Origin: UBA7672 sp963718145
GTDB lineage: Bacteria > Pseudomonadota > Alphaproteobacteria > Caulobacterales > Hyphomonadaceae
Direction of reading: 5' to 3'
Assembly (NCBI GenBank): GCA_963718145.1
Contig: CAVQYJ010000001.1
Location: forward strand, 124,001 to 188,000
Length of the DNA stretch: 64,000 bases
Shown: positions 45,721 through 54,623 of the stretch, piece after piece
Layout: each line of letters opens with the position of its first letter
Numbering within the stretch: the stretch's first letter is position 1
Made by a program: the position numbers and the translations under genes
Notes under the pieces: model-generated
What the model saw: the letters and a program-made list of their open reading frames with translations, nothing else
The model's database searches: none
Told to the model about the DNA's origin: nothing

Positions 45721-46627
45721 TGACGTGACCCCCGTTTTTCATCCAGCGATAGCGAGAGTCCTTTGCTGATTTGGGCCTTCGTTGTGGTCGTCGGCAAGAG
45801 GCCGGGGCGCGGAGCCCTGGCGTAGCGCAGCGACCCGGCCGGCTCCCGAGCGCAGCTGCATAGTCCTTGGGCGTCATCCAGCCGAGCTTCGAGTGCGGCC
45901 GCTGCTCGTTGTAGTCCTGCGCGCCAGGCTGCCAGCGCCACGCGGGCATGCGGCAGCGACCGGAACAGCGTCTCGTTGAGCAGCTCGTCGCGCAGCCGGC
46001 CATTGAAGCTCTCGATGAAGCCGTTCTGCTGCGGCTTGCCGGGCGCGATGTAGTGCCAGCCGACCTTGCTGTCGTCGGCCCAGCGCGAGGATCGCATTCG
46101 AGGTGTACTCCGTGCCGTTGTCGCTGACGATCGATCGCGGGCCGGCCGCGCCGGCTGATGACGGCGTCCAGCTCGCGGGCGACCCGCAGGCCCGAGAGCG
46201 AGGTGTCGGCCACCAGCGCCAGGCATTCGCGCGTGCAGTCGTCGACCACCGCCAGGATGCGGAACCGGCGACCGTCGGTCAGCTGGTCGGAGACGAAGTC
46301 CAGGCTCCAGCGCTGGTTGGCACGCAGCGGCGTCTCCATCGGCCGCCTTGTACCCACGGCCCGCTTGCGCCCGCCGCGCCGGCGCACCGTCAGCCGCTCC
46401 TCGCGATAAATCCGCTGGACCCGCTTCTGGTTCACCAGCCGGCCCTCGCGCCGCAGCAGCACGTGCAGGCGCCGATAGCCGAACCGCCGCCGCTCCTGCG
46501 CCAGCGCCCTCAGCCGCTCGCGCAGCTCGCCATCGTCCGGCCGCGTGGCCTCATAGCGAACGCTTGTCCGGTCGGTCCCGATCACCCGGCACGCCCGCCG
46601 CTCGCTCATCTCGAAGGCCGACTGCAA
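45662..46627 (-). pseudogene. IS3-family transposase orfB, frameshifted
   Basis: The N-terminal part reads RRFGYRRLHVLLRREG and the rve/DDE core begins RWSLDFVSDQLTDGRRFRI (first Asp). The frame is then lost: the expected SDNGTEY (second Asp) and the NGFIESFNGRLRDE helix (catalytic Glu) lie in other frames, and it returns at DYNEQRPHSKLGW. Extra bases are near 46140, 46083 and 45918. It reads through the left inverted repeat. Not functional. Confidence 0.85.
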
Positions 46628-46996
46628 GATGTGCCGCAGCCTCTCGTCGCGCCGCGGGCGTCACCACTTTTTTCCCAGGAGATCCTTCAACGCCGCATTG
46701 TCCAGCATCGTGTCCGCCAGCATCCGCTTCAGCTCGCTCGTTCTCATCCTCCAGCGCCTTCAGACGCTTGGCCTCAGAGACGTCCATGCCGCCAAACTTG
46801 GCCTTCCACTTGTAGAAGGTCGCCGAGCTGACGCCGTGCTTGCGGCAGATGTCCGCCGTCGCAACACCCGCCTCATGCTCCCGCAAGGATCGCGATGATC
46901 TGCTCTTCCGTGAACCGTGACTTCTTCATTTTCCGTCCGTCCCTTCCTTGGGTCGGACTCTAGCCATCTCTGGAGGAATTTCAGGGGGTCACGTCA
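45721..46996 (-). mobile_element. IS3-family insertion sequence, decayed
   Basis: 1276 bp bounded by perfect 13-bp inverted repeats: TGACGTGACCCCC at 45721-45733 and its complement at 46984-46996. It carries the two-frame transposase layout of IS3 (orfA, orfB) on the minus strand. Both frames are broken by single-base insertions. I see no clear target duplication. It lies between a candidate immunity gene and gspO. Confidence 0.88.
46661..46929 (-). pseudogene. IS3-family transposase orfA, frameshifted
   Basis: Begins MKKSRFTEEQI, with the helix-turn-helix (ADICRKHGVSSATFYKWK) and leucine zipper, ending LLGKKW-stop at 46661. The interval is 269 bases, two more than the 267 needed for 88 codons plus stop, matching two single-base insertions near 46886 and 46733. 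Not functional as it stands. Confidence 0.85.
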
Positions 46997-47191
46997 ATGC
47001 GCACAGTGGTGGCTTGGGAAATCTGCATACGAGGATAAGTGGAATTTCCGCCTGAGATCGGCATGATTGCCGACCGCGACAGCGTCGATGAGAAGACGAC
47101 CGCGCCGGAACCACAGCCCGGCTTGTCAGGCGAATGCGGGGTAGGCCGCGATCCGCGGTGAGAAGACGATGTCGGAGCTGGCGCTACATCC

Positions 47192-47770
47192 TTACTGAAA
47201 GATCTTTATTCCGCTCGCCGCCTGCATCCATGCAGTCCAAACCCCGATCGCCAGAAACGGACCAAACGCCAGGGGCTGGTTGATCGCGGCGGGCCTGCGA
47301 AGCAACGCCAGGACGCCCGCAAACGCAAGCGCCGCCAGTGCCGCGCCGATCATGACCCAGGGCAGCGGCGCCCATCCCAGCCAGGCGCCGGCGGCGGCGA
47401 ACAGTTTCGCATCGCCTTGTCCCAGCCCGGTCCGGTTTCGCATTTGCCTGTAGGCCCGTGCAACGAGGGAAAGAAAAACATACCCGCAGGCCGCGCCGAT
47501 CGCATGGCGAAGCAGGATGTCAGGGCCCGAAAGAGCGGCGATGCCCAGGCCAATGACGAGCAGACCCAGCGTCAGGATATCTGGCAAAATAAGCCGGTCG
47601 ATGTCGACGGCCGAGGCCCAGGTCAATCCAATCGTCAACAGGGCGCCCTGGAGTTGCGTTTCAGATGGCGCGAGGATGAGGCACGCAGGACTCAGAATTC
47701 CCGCGGCCAGGGCGGCCATGAGCCCCTTGCGAGGACTGAGACGAAGGGAGTCAATCGGGCTGGAGTTCAA
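47192..47770 (-). CDS. gspO: Prepilin peptidase (A24 type), minimal form
   Basis: 192 residues with about six TM segments. Both aspartates of the aspartic protease site are visible: DIDRLILPD and the GQGDAKL motif (residues ~112-118). The N-terminal cytosolic methylase/zinc domain of PilD/GspO is missing, as in CpaA-type peptidases. It cleaves the pseudopilin leaders encoded upstream. It starts with TTG nine bases after the gspC stop and closes the operon. Confidence 0.88.
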   Translation of the reverse strand: MNSSPIDSLRLSPRKGLMAALAAGILSPACLILAPSETQLQGALLTIGLTWASAVDIDRLILPDILTLGLLVIGLGIAALSGPDILLRHAIGAACGYVFLSLVARAYRQMRNRTGLGQGDAKLFAAAGAWLGWAPLPWVMIGAALAALAFAGVLALLRRPAAINQPLAFGPFLAIGVWTAWMQAASGIKIFQ

Positions 47771-47779
47771 GGCAAAACT

Positions 47780-48220
47780 CTACTGCTTGAACATTTCAAC
47801 GCGGCGGGGTGGTGTCGCGCCGCCGAAAATCACGGCAGAAGCCTCGATATCAGTGACGACGCCGATCGGCGTTTCATCACCCTTCTTCACCACAACCGAT
47901 TGACCTCCGACAATGAGGTTGGCCCGGGTCTCGTTGCCGACCTTGAAGATGCCCGCCAGCCGAACTTCGATTGGGACCTCCGGCGCGGCTGGACCTGCAT
48001 TGCGAGCAAAGGGGCTTCGGTCGCGCGCAAATGGCGAGCGTCCAAGCAGGCTGGGACCGGCGCCGGCGCCAACCTGGGGAAGAGCCGTTGTCGATGGAGC
48101 AGGGAGGGAGGCCAGTGGCGCTTCGGTGGGTACGTCAGGCGATAGTCTGAGTCCCACAACAGCGGCCGCAGCGAACCCAACAACCGCCAGGCCGCCAAGT
48201 GCGCGCAGGATCACGCTCAT
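47780..48220 (-). CDS. gspC: Type II secretion protein GspC-like
   Basis: 146 residues: one N-terminal TM (LRALGGLAVVGFAAAAVVGL), an Ala/Pro linker, and a C-terminal homology-region-like beta domain (EVRLAGIFKVGNETRANLI, VVVKKGDETPIGVVTDI). No PDZ domain. It would connect the inner-membrane platform with the secretin. Its ATG overlaps the gspM stop (ATGA). Confidence 0.75.
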   Translation of the reverse strand: MSVILRALGGLAVVGFAAAAVVGLRLSPDVPTEAPLASLPAPSTTALPQVGAGAGPSLLGRSPFARDRSPFARNAGPAAPEVPIEVRLAGIFKVGNETRANLIVGGQSVVVKKGDETPIGVVTDIEASAVIFGGATPPRRVEMFKQ

Positions 48221-48759
48221 GATGCGCTTCCTTCGGCTCGCCAGGCGCGACCCACGTGCAGCGTCACGCGAAGGAAGATGTCCGGGCGAGGTCCATCGCC
48301 CTTTTCGATGTCCAGCCTGCGGATCAGGAGCACAGGCCTTAGCGCCTCAATCTCCTGCAGAAGGTCGACCAGGGCCTGAAGGTCGCAGGAAAACGTCATG
48401 TCGACCCAGACCCCTTTGCCGACATCCCCGAGATACTCGGCGGCAAGCGGCCGGACAGACTGAACGGCTACGCCCGCGCTACGGGCCACGCGGTCCAGAG
48501 TCGATTGCAGTGCGATCTGGGCTTCGGCCTCGTCGAGGTGGATGGAGGAGAGATCATCTGGATCGTAGAGAGGTCCCCTATCCTCTGGTGCTTGGAGCAC
48601 GCGCTCATACTTCGCGAGCTTGGCTTCGACGGCGCGGCGTTCGGCAAGAGCCTCGGCAAGCGGATAGGCTGTCGCTGCAACGGCAATGCCGAGGCCGACA
48701 CCCAGAAGGACCAGGGCGGCGAGACGCTGCAACGCCGGGTGGAGGGTTCTTCGCCTCAT
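48217..48759 (-). CDS. gspM: Type II secretion protein GspM-like
   Basis: 180 residues: basic head, one TM (~14-34), a coiled coil (AEALAERRAVEAKLAKYERV), then a ferredoxin-like periplasmic part (GVAVQSVRPLAAEYLG, VDLLQEIEALRPVLLIRRLD). This is the GspM/GspMb layout of the platform. ATGA overlaps join it to gspL before and gspC after. Confidence 0.78.
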   Translation of the reverse strand: MRRRTLHPALQRLAALVLLGVGLGIAVAATAYPLAEALAERRAVEAKLAKYERVLQAPEDRGPLYDPDDLSSIHLDEAEAQIALQSTLDRVARSAGVAVQSVRPLAAEYLGDVGKGVWVDMTFSCDLQALVDLLQEIEALRPVLLIRRLDIEKGDGPRPDIFLRVTLHVGRAWRAEGSAS

Positions 48760-49718
48760 TGAGGGAGCGCCTCCCGCGGTCGAAGCAGCAGCTCGAATGT
48801 TTGAGGCGCCGGCGGCGCAGCCGCCGCAATCGATCCGGCGAGCTCGACGCTCCAGGCTTTGGCGCCGGCGGACATCGCTTCGATGGCCGCTGTCGCGTTG
48901 GGGCTGTGCGCGGTGATCGTTACCTGATCTGGCGCCCAGCGCACGCTCGTCCACCAGGCCTCGGCCGGCGTTGCTGCGTTGAATGCGGCGAGCGCCTCCA
49001 TCACTGTTCCGGCGCGGCGCTTGAGAATTCCGCGATCGATAAGCGTGCGCGCCACTTCACCCTCGCGACGCGCCGTCTGCGCTGCGACAGCGGCCCGGCG
49101 CAAAGCGCGCTCCTCATCCGCCAGTGCGCGTGTTCCCTGCTCCATGTGCGCCGTCCAGACGGCGACCGCGGTCGCAGCGCTTGCAGCGACCGCCGCCGCT
49201 AAGAGCCCGTCGAGCACCAGCGCGCGGCGGCGTTGGCGAGTTGATCGTGGAGACAACAGTGCGGCCGTTCGCTCGCCGTCTGGCACAAACGCGATGTGGC
49301 GGGCGCCGCGGCGGCGCGCTGCTGCTTCAACTTCGTCAAGCTGGGTGCGGCGCGCCATCACCAGGGAATAGGTCAAGTACCCGTCGTTTTCCCTCTGCCG
49401 CGCGGTCGCGATGATCTGCAAGGACGCCGGATCCAGGGGTACGAGGTCATGCAAGCGCAATCTGATCGCGCGCGCATGAGCCTCGGAATTGCCGGGCGGA
49501 AGCATCAGCTGCGCAGAAAAGCAATGCTTGTCTGGAAGCGATACCTCGATGCGACGTGGAAGCCGACGTATGTTTCCTTCCAGAACGTCCAGCGATATCT
49601 GCTTCGGCCTCGGCGCTCTAAAGAAGCTCGTAACCTGATCGGTCCACCACCGGATCGCTTGGGCAACCGGATCGAGCCGGTCAAAGGGACTAGGTAGAAG
49701 GTCGATCGACGGGGTCAT
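48756..49718 (-). CDS. gspL: Type II secretion protein GspL-like
   Basis: 320 residues. An N-terminal cytosolic actin-like part that is much reduced (RRLPRRIEVSLPDKHCF, RLRLHDLVPLDP), one TM at ~170-192, then a PilN/GspL-like periplasmic domain with coiled coil (RALADEERALRRAAVAAQ). It recruits the ATPase GspE to the platform. Joined to gspJ and gspM by ATGA overlaps. Confidence 0.75.
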   Translation of the reverse strand: MTPSIDLLPSPFDRLDPVAQAIRWWTDQVTSFFRAPRPKQISLDVLEGNIRRLPRRIEVSLPDKHCFSAQLMLPPGNSEAHARAIRLRLHDLVPLDPASLQIIATARQRENDGYLTYSLVMARRTQLDEVEAAARRRGARHIAFVPDGERTAALLSPRSTRQRRRALVLDGLLAAAVAASAATAVAVWTAHMEQGTRALADEERALRRAAVAAQTARREGEVARTLIDRGILKRRAGTVMEALAAFNAATPAEAWWTSVRWAPDQVTITAHSPNATAAIEAMSAGAKAWSVELAGSIAAAAPPAPQTFELLLRPREALPQ

Positions 49719-50230
49719 CGGCAGTCTCGCGAAACCGTGTCGAACCGGCAGTCAAACGGCGTCTGCCGCCTTGGAAGGACCACCGCCAGCGGCGGCTCGC
49801 CTTTGGCGGCCGTCAACAGGACAGCGCCGCTCGGCAGCATCTCGAATGTCGCGGCTGAGGGCATGCGCAACGACCGGGTTATGACCGGCGATGTCCATTC
49901 AAGCCAGCGTTGCCGATCTGCCCGTGTCGTCAGCTCGGCCCGGACCTCGTGGGATCCGATCCGCGCAAAAAGCCTCGTTGGCGTGACCTCGAGGCTATCC
50001 GGATCGGCGCGTTCGAGCTCACCCATCAGGCTCGCAACCAGGCGATTCGTACGCATGTCGGCAATCGCGTCTTTCACGCGAACGCTGGACAGAGCATATC
50101 TCCGGGTCACATCCGCAAGGCCCACAATCAGCATCGATGCGACCAAAAGCGCTGCCACGACCTCTGTCAGCGTGAAGCCGGCTTCGTTGCTGGTTGCCTC
50201 GTTAGGACGGTGAGATGCGGAGCGCTTCAA
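49715..50230 (-). CDS. gspJ: Minor pseudopilin GspJ-like
   Basis: 171 residues. The type IV pilin N-terminus is clear: GFTLTEVVAALLVASMLIVG, with Glu5 after the Gly cleavage site, preceded by a 17-residue leader. The globular part ends with a Cys pair (DCRFDTVSRDC). It starts with TTG and overlaps the gspI 3' end by 29 bp. It caps the pseudopilus with GspI and GspK. Confidence 0.8.
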   Translation of the reverse strand: MKRSASHRPNEATSNEAGFTLTEVVAALLVASMLIVGLADVTRRYALSSVRVKDAIADMRTNRLVASLMGELERADPDSLEVTPTRLFARIGSHEVRAELTTRADRQRWLEWTSPVITRSLRMPSAATFEMLPSGAVLLTAAKGEPPLAVVLPRRQTPFDCRFDTVSRDCR

Positions 50231-50576
50231 GGCGCGTTGTCCTCTTCGTTTGGAGACTGGTCCACGACACGTTGACTTCGATCCTTCGGATGCCGGGATA
50301 GGTTTCGCCGGCTGGGCCGATGGAGCGCGTCCAGGCGAGGCGCGCCTCGCGAACCTCGCCGCGGAGCGGAAGATCTTCTAGATTGTTCGCAGCAAGAGCC
50401 TCGACGATGAGAAGCTGAGCCTGCCGAAGCGCCAGATCGCGAAACCGGGTTTCGTTCCCTCGGGCATTGGCCACCGACAAGGCCGTCATCAGGCCGGCGG
50501 CCGCAATCGCGGCGACGGCCAGCGCCGCCACAGCCTCGACCATCACGAAACCATCCTCGCGCGCGACGCCCTTCAT
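50202..50576 (-). CDS. gspI: Minor pseudopilin GspI-like
   Basis: 124 residues. Prepilin leader MKGVAREDG then FVMVEAVAALAVAAIAAAG, with Glu5. The ATG overlaps the gspF stop (ATGA). The C-terminal part (RRIEVNVSWTSLQTKRTTRL) fits a GspI beta sheet. Part of the pseudopilus tip. Confidence 0.82.
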   Translation of the reverse strand: MKGVAREDGFVMVEAVAALAVAAIAAAGLMTALSVANARGNETRFRDLALRQAQLLIVEALAANNLEDLPLRGEVREARLAWTRSIGPAGETYPGIRRIEVNVSWTSLQTKRTTRLEALRISPS

Positions 50577-51760
50577 TGCACGCCCTCGCCCAGTTGCGAC
50601 AGGCCGGTCAGGAAGGCGCTCATCAACCATCCGGTAAAGCCGCCCATCAGGAGGATCAGCACAGGGCCGGCCGCCGCCGCCGCCTGGTCAAGGCGGCGCA
50701 GCGCGCGTTCGACCGCCAGATTGCCGGCCCGGGTCAGCATGTCGCCAACTGCGCCTGTCTCCTCGCCGACGCGCACAAGCCTTGCGAGTTCAGGCGAAGC
50801 GCCTTTCAGAGAGCTGAGGGCGGAGGCGACCGTGCGTCCGTCGCGCAACGCATTACCGGCACGGGCAAAGCGGCCTCGCCATTCACTGTTGGGCGCAGAG
50901 CCTGCGGCAAGGTCGAAGGCTGTGGATGCCGCAGCGCCGCCTGCTAAAAGCGCGCCAAGAGTGCGGGCAAAGGCGCCGCAATTGATGTCGCGGACGATCT
51001 CCTTTGCGATAGGAGCGTTGGCGCGAACCCTGGCCAGGAACTCGCGAAGCGGCGAGCGCCGCGCGGCAATGACCACGGCAATGACCACCGCCGCAGATCC
51101 TGCAAGAATAAGAACGCCGAAACGCTGAAGACCTTCTCCGGCGGCGAGGATGAATTTGAGGCCAGCAGGCGGGTTCGGCGCATCTTCCAGAAGCGGCGCG
51201 ATCGCCGGACCGGCGACGGCGGCGAGAACGATGAGGGCGAAAATGGACAGCACGGCCAGAAAGGCCGGATAGGCGAGTGCGCCTGCGATCCGCTTGGCGA
51301 ACTCCGCCTGGCGGCGCAACAGCTCAGCTGCAAACCGAAGCGTGCCGCCAAGTCGGCCTGACGCCTCGCCGGCGCGAGCCAGTTCGGCGGCAAAGGCAAG
51401 GTCGCCTGTGTCATCCACACGCGTTGCCCGGCCGAAGTCCGAGCCGGCATCAAGACGCTCCGCCATCATGCGGGCAAGCTGCGCGGCGCGCGGCGTCGAT
51501 GCTCCGCCCGAGAGGACGTCGAGCGCCCGGCGCAACGGCACGCCGGCATCGTGCAAGGCTGCAAGGTCAAACAAAAATGTCGCAAGCTCACTACGCGAAA
51601 TGCTGGCGCGAGCGGTGTTCGCCTTGGCTTGTGCAAGATGCGTGGCGGTCTCGCCTCGCGCCGCCAGGGTTCTGACAGCTTCGCCCTTCGATACGGCTTC
51701 GACAAGGCCGCGTCGGGTCCGGCCCGTTGTCGTCAAAGCAGAGTAGCGGAACTTTGCCAT
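50573..51760 (-). CDS. gspF: Type II secretion platform protein GspF
   Basis: 395 residues. Two T2SSF domains: the first with ELATFLFDLAALHDAGVPL, the second with FARTLGALLAGGAAASTAFDL, and three TM segments (~155-180, ~210-235, ~360-385). Conserved LVRVGEETGAVGDML is present. It is the polytopic inner-membrane core that couples GspE to pseudopilus assembly. It starts four bases after the gspE stop. Confidence 0.93.
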   Translation of the reverse strand: MAKFRYSALTTTGRTRRGLVEAVSKGEAVRTLAARGETATHLAQAKANTARASISRSELATFLFDLAALHDAGVPLRRALDVLSGGASTPRAAQLARMMAERLDAGSDFGRATRVDDTGDLAFAAELARAGEASGRLGGTLRFAAELLRRQAEFAKRIAGALAYPAFLAVLSIFALIVLAAVAGPAIAPLLEDAPNPPAGLKFILAAGEGLQRFGVLILAGSAAVVIAVVIAARRSPLREFLARVRANAPIAKEIVRDINCGAFARTLGALLAGGAAASTAFDLAAGSAPNSEWRGRFARAGNALRDGRTVASALSSLKGASPELARLVRVGEETGAVGDMLTRAGNLAVERALRRLDQAAAAAGPVLILLMGGFTGWLMSAFLTGLSQLGEGVQ

Positions 51761-51763
51761 CAC

Positions 51764-53491
51764 CTATCCCGACAAGGCTCGAAGAACTTCGGAGGACGTC
51801 GTAAGCCCGGCAGCGACCTTCGATGCGCCGTCGTCGAGGAGCCGCGTGGATAGGTCCGTTTCCGCGGCATGATCGATACTGCCGGAGTCGCGCAGCTGCG
51901 CGAGGAAGGCCTCGCTTGCCTCGAACCCCTCGGCGATCGCAATTCGCCCGGCAAAGCCGTTTTGCAGGCAGCGTGGACAGCCGGTTGCGTCACACACCCT
52001 GGTAGTGCTGGTAAGACCTAGCGCCGTTTGTTCAGACGCACTTGCCGCGCGCTCCCGGCGACAGTGCGGGCACAGCCGTCGGACCAGTCGTTGCGACACT
52101 GCGCCGCGAAAGCACGACGCCAGCTGAAATGGCTCGACGCCCATATCCAGAAGCCGTGGCACGGCGCGCGGTGCGTCGATGGCGTGGAGTGTTGCAAGGA
52201 CAAGGTGTCCCGTGAGAGCGGCCTGCACGGCGGCGCGCGCCGTTTCTCCGTCACGAATCTCGCCGACCAGAATGACGTCCGGGTCCTGCCGCAGAAAGGC
52301 TCGGATCGCCGATGGGAAGGTGACGCCGGCCTTCGGCGCACTCTGGACCTGGGTCACATGGTCGAAATGGAATTCGACCGGGTCTTCGATCGCAAGGATC
52401 TTGCGCGATGTCATCCGCATCGCTTCGAGGCCGGCATAAAGGGTCGTTGTCTTGCCGGATCCTGTAGGGCCCGTGACCAGAAAGAGCCCGTGCGGCCAGC
52501 TGATCGCGCGCTGCAGCAAGGCCCGCTCGGCCGATGAAAATCCCAACGTCTCGAAATTGAGCTTGACCTCGCCGCGGTCAAGAATGCGCAAGACAGCGGC
52601 CTCGCCGTTGACCGAGGGGACGATCGAGACCCGAAGGTCGATCGGCCGGCCGCCGACGACGATCGTTGTGCGTCCATCCTGGGACGTACGTCGCTCGCCA
52701 AGGTCGAGGTCGGCGAGCACCTTGATGCGGGCGAGCACTGAAGCAGCCGCGGCCAGCGGTTCCTCGGCTACGGTTTCAAGAACGCCATCGACGCGGAAGC
52801 GCACGCACAAGGTGTTCGAGCGAGGCTCGACATGCACGTCGGAGGCCCGCCGTTCGACGGCGGTGGCAAGCCAGCCCGCAACACGGCGGGCGACCGGCGC
52901 ATCACGATCGAACTCAAGGGCTGCGTCGGCGCGGCCCTGATCGCGCTCGGCGACTTCTTGCGCCCACGCTTGCCCAACATCCTCATAGGCTTCTGAGAAC
53001 ATGCGGCGCTGGTCGGCCGCACGCAGGACGGAGACGATGACCGGCCGTTGAAGAGCGAACAGCACGCCTCGAACGGCTTCCTCGTCGAACGGATCCACCA
53101 TGCCAATCAGCATGTCCTCACCGTCGCCTTTCAGGACGACACAGCGATGCGCGCGCAGGAAGGATGCTGAAAGGGGCTCGATCTCGCGCTCGACATCGCC
53201 TGTGGCGGCCGGCGCGCCCGAGATGGCGAGAAAGGCGGCCTGGAGATCGGCATCGCTAACTGCGCCGAGCCGGTTAAGGACAAGCGGCAACGGCTCGCGG
53301 CTATGTTTGGAGGCGCTGGCCGCTGCTGCTTCGGCATTGGCCGAAAGGCCAGCGTTCGCACGCAGCCAGCCAAGAACCAGATCATAAGGAGAGGGTGGAT
53401 CGGCAAGGACAAATGATGAAGGTTCAGCCGCCGGCAGCGCGCCCTCAGCTTCGGAGGACTGAAGCGGGTATGGACCATCGCGCGGCGCCAT
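51764..53491 (-). CDS. gspE: Type II secretion ATPase GspE
   Basis: 575 residues. N-terminal MshEN-like domain (LVLNRLGAVSDADLQAAFLA), then the ATPase: DVHVEP, Walker A GPTGSGKTTTL near residue 340, Asp box (AIEDPVEF), Walker B (DPDVILVGEIRDGETA), His box, and the tetracysteine zinc loop CPHC...CPRC. All catalytic features are present. It powers pseudopilus growth from the cytoplasm. Three bases separate it from gspG. Confidence 0.96.
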   Translation of the reverse strand: MAPRDGPYPLQSSEAEGALPAAEPSSFVLADPPSPYDLVLGWLRANAGLSANAEAAAASASKHSREPLPLVLNRLGAVSDADLQAAFLAISGAPAATGDVEREIEPLSASFLRAHRCVVLKGDGEDMLIGMVDPFDEEAVRGVLFALQRPVIVSVLRAADQRRMFSEAYEDVGQAWAQEVAERDQGRADAALEFDRDAPVARRVAGWLATAVERRASDVHVEPRSNTLCVRFRVDGVLETVAEEPLAAAASVLARIKVLADLDLGERRTSQDGRTTIVVGGRPIDLRVSIVPSVNGEAAVLRILDRGEVKLNFETLGFSSAERALLQRAISWPHGLFLVTGPTGSGKTTTLYAGLEAMRMTSRKILAIEDPVEFHFDHVTQVQSAPKAGVTFPSAIRAFLRQDPDVILVGEIRDGETARAAVQAALTGHLVLATLHAIDAPRAVPRLLDMGVEPFQLASCFRGAVSQRLVRRLCPHCRRERAASASEQTALGLTSTTRVCDATGCPRCLQNGFAGRIAIAEGFEASEAFLAQLRDSGSIDHAAETDLSTRLLDDGASKVAAGLTTSSEVLRALSG

Positions 53492-53494
53492 GAC

Positions 53495-53929
53495 TCACGT
53501 CGACCGGATGTCGGCATCAGCGCCTTCTCCACCTTCGGCGCCGTTCGCGCCGAGGGACAGGATCGAGGGCGGGAGGTTGGCCGATGCCGGCGGGACAATC
53601 AGGAATTTGCGTCCCCATGGGTCGACCAGTGTCCGGGTTGAACGGACGTAGGGACCGTTCCAACCAGTGGTATTGGCGGGCGCAACAAACAAGGCGTCGA
53701 CGCCTTCCTCGGGCGTCGGGTAGCGATGCATGTCGATATAGAAATCATCGAGCGCTGCAGCCAGAGTGTCGACATGCAGTTGAGCCGTGCGGGATTTGGC
53801 CGTGTTGAAGCGCCCAAGGATCTGCGGGGTTACGGCCGCCGCGATCAGCGCCAGCACAACGATGACCACGAGCAGTTCGGTGAGGGTGTAGCCTGCTTCA
53901 GCGCTGGCTTTGGGCGTCTTGTCGGTCAT
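53495..53929 (-). CDS. gspG: Major pseudopilin GspG
   Basis: 144 residues; GGAGG precedes the ATG at 53929. Leader then GYTLTELLVVIVVLALIAAA with Glu5, and the GspG signature AALDDFYIDMHRYPTPEEGVDALF, TTGWNGPYV and DPWGRKFLI. The calcium-loop region at the end is replaced by a Gly/Ala/Glu tail. Its start overlaps the gspK 3' end by 32 bp. Confidence 0.95.
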   Translation of the reverse strand: MTDKTPKASAEAGYTLTELLVVIVVLALIAAAVTPQILGRFNTAKSRTAQLHVDTLAAALDDFYIDMHRYPTPEEGVDALFVAPANTTGWNGPYVRSTRTLVDPWGRKFLIVPPASANLPPSILSLGANGAEGGEGADADIRST

Positions 53930-54623
53930 GACAGGCCTCCTCTCCCGAACCCCGCGAGGCTCTCCAGTCGAGAACTTTTGCCGGCGCACCCGGATCGCCG
54001 GTCATCAACACGACAGCGGTCAAACCGGGACCTGACTGATCTGCTAGCCGGACGTCAATCGAAAGTCTGGCGCCGGAGCCGGGGCGGCCAAACTCTCGTG
54101 CAGGTGTGATTTCCTTCGAGTACTCCGCCTGACCCCCGAACACCGTCAAGATCGAATGAAAGCAATCTGCTTCGACCTCGACGGGCAGGACATCATCAAG
54201 CAGTCTGGCGGGCTTCAAGTTTGCCCTCTTCGCCCGTATGGCGGCAAGCACGGCATTGCGTTGACCTATGTCCGGGACTTTGTCTTTCAAAAGGGATTCG
54301 ATGCTTTCAATCGGAGCGGCGTTGACGTCGAGCTTGTCGTTGTCCCATGCAAGGCGCACGTCGACCGAACGTCCCAGTACGTCCACAACCGCCCTGTCGC
54401 CGCTTGTAGCAAGCTGCCGCCGTCTTGGATCCATTGCGAGTTGCGATCCGATCACGTCGACTGCCGATTTAAGAACGAGATTGTTCACAGCGTCTGTCTC
54501 GGCTTTTCGCGACCGATTTCGGCCTTCACTCGATGCAGCGACCAATGCGGCCGCAACCAGGCTTAGCGAGAGCAGGACCGCAAGGGCCGAGGCAAGGACA
54601 TATCCCTCTTCCTGTCTCGTCAT
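53898..54623 (-). CDS. gspK: Minor pseudopilin GspK-like
   Basis: 241 residues. N-terminus EEGYVLASALAVLLSLSLVAAALV: prepilin-like, but position 5 after the Gly is not Glu, as is usual for GspK. The helical insert carries KLDVNAAPIESIESLL, the family hallmark. Joined to gspD by a 4-bp ATGA overlap. It is the largest pseudopilin and sits at the pseudopilus tip. Confidence 0.85.
   Translation of the reverse strand: MTRQEEGYVLASALAVLLSLSLVAAALVAASSEGRNRSRKAETDAVNNLVLKSAVDVIGSQLAMDPRRRQLATSGDRAVVDVLGRSVDVRLAWDNDKLDVNAAPIESIESLLKDKVPDIGQRNAVLAAIRAKRANLKPARLLDDVLPVEVEADCFHSILTVFGGQAEYSKEITPAREFGRPGSGARLSIDVRLADQSGPGLTAVVLMTGDPGAPAKVLDWRASRGSGEEACHDRQDAQSQR

Noticed and set aside
45414..46226. 270-codon minus-strand frame as a separate gene
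   Set aside because: It is the shifted middle of the decayed IS3 orfB continued into non-coding flank.
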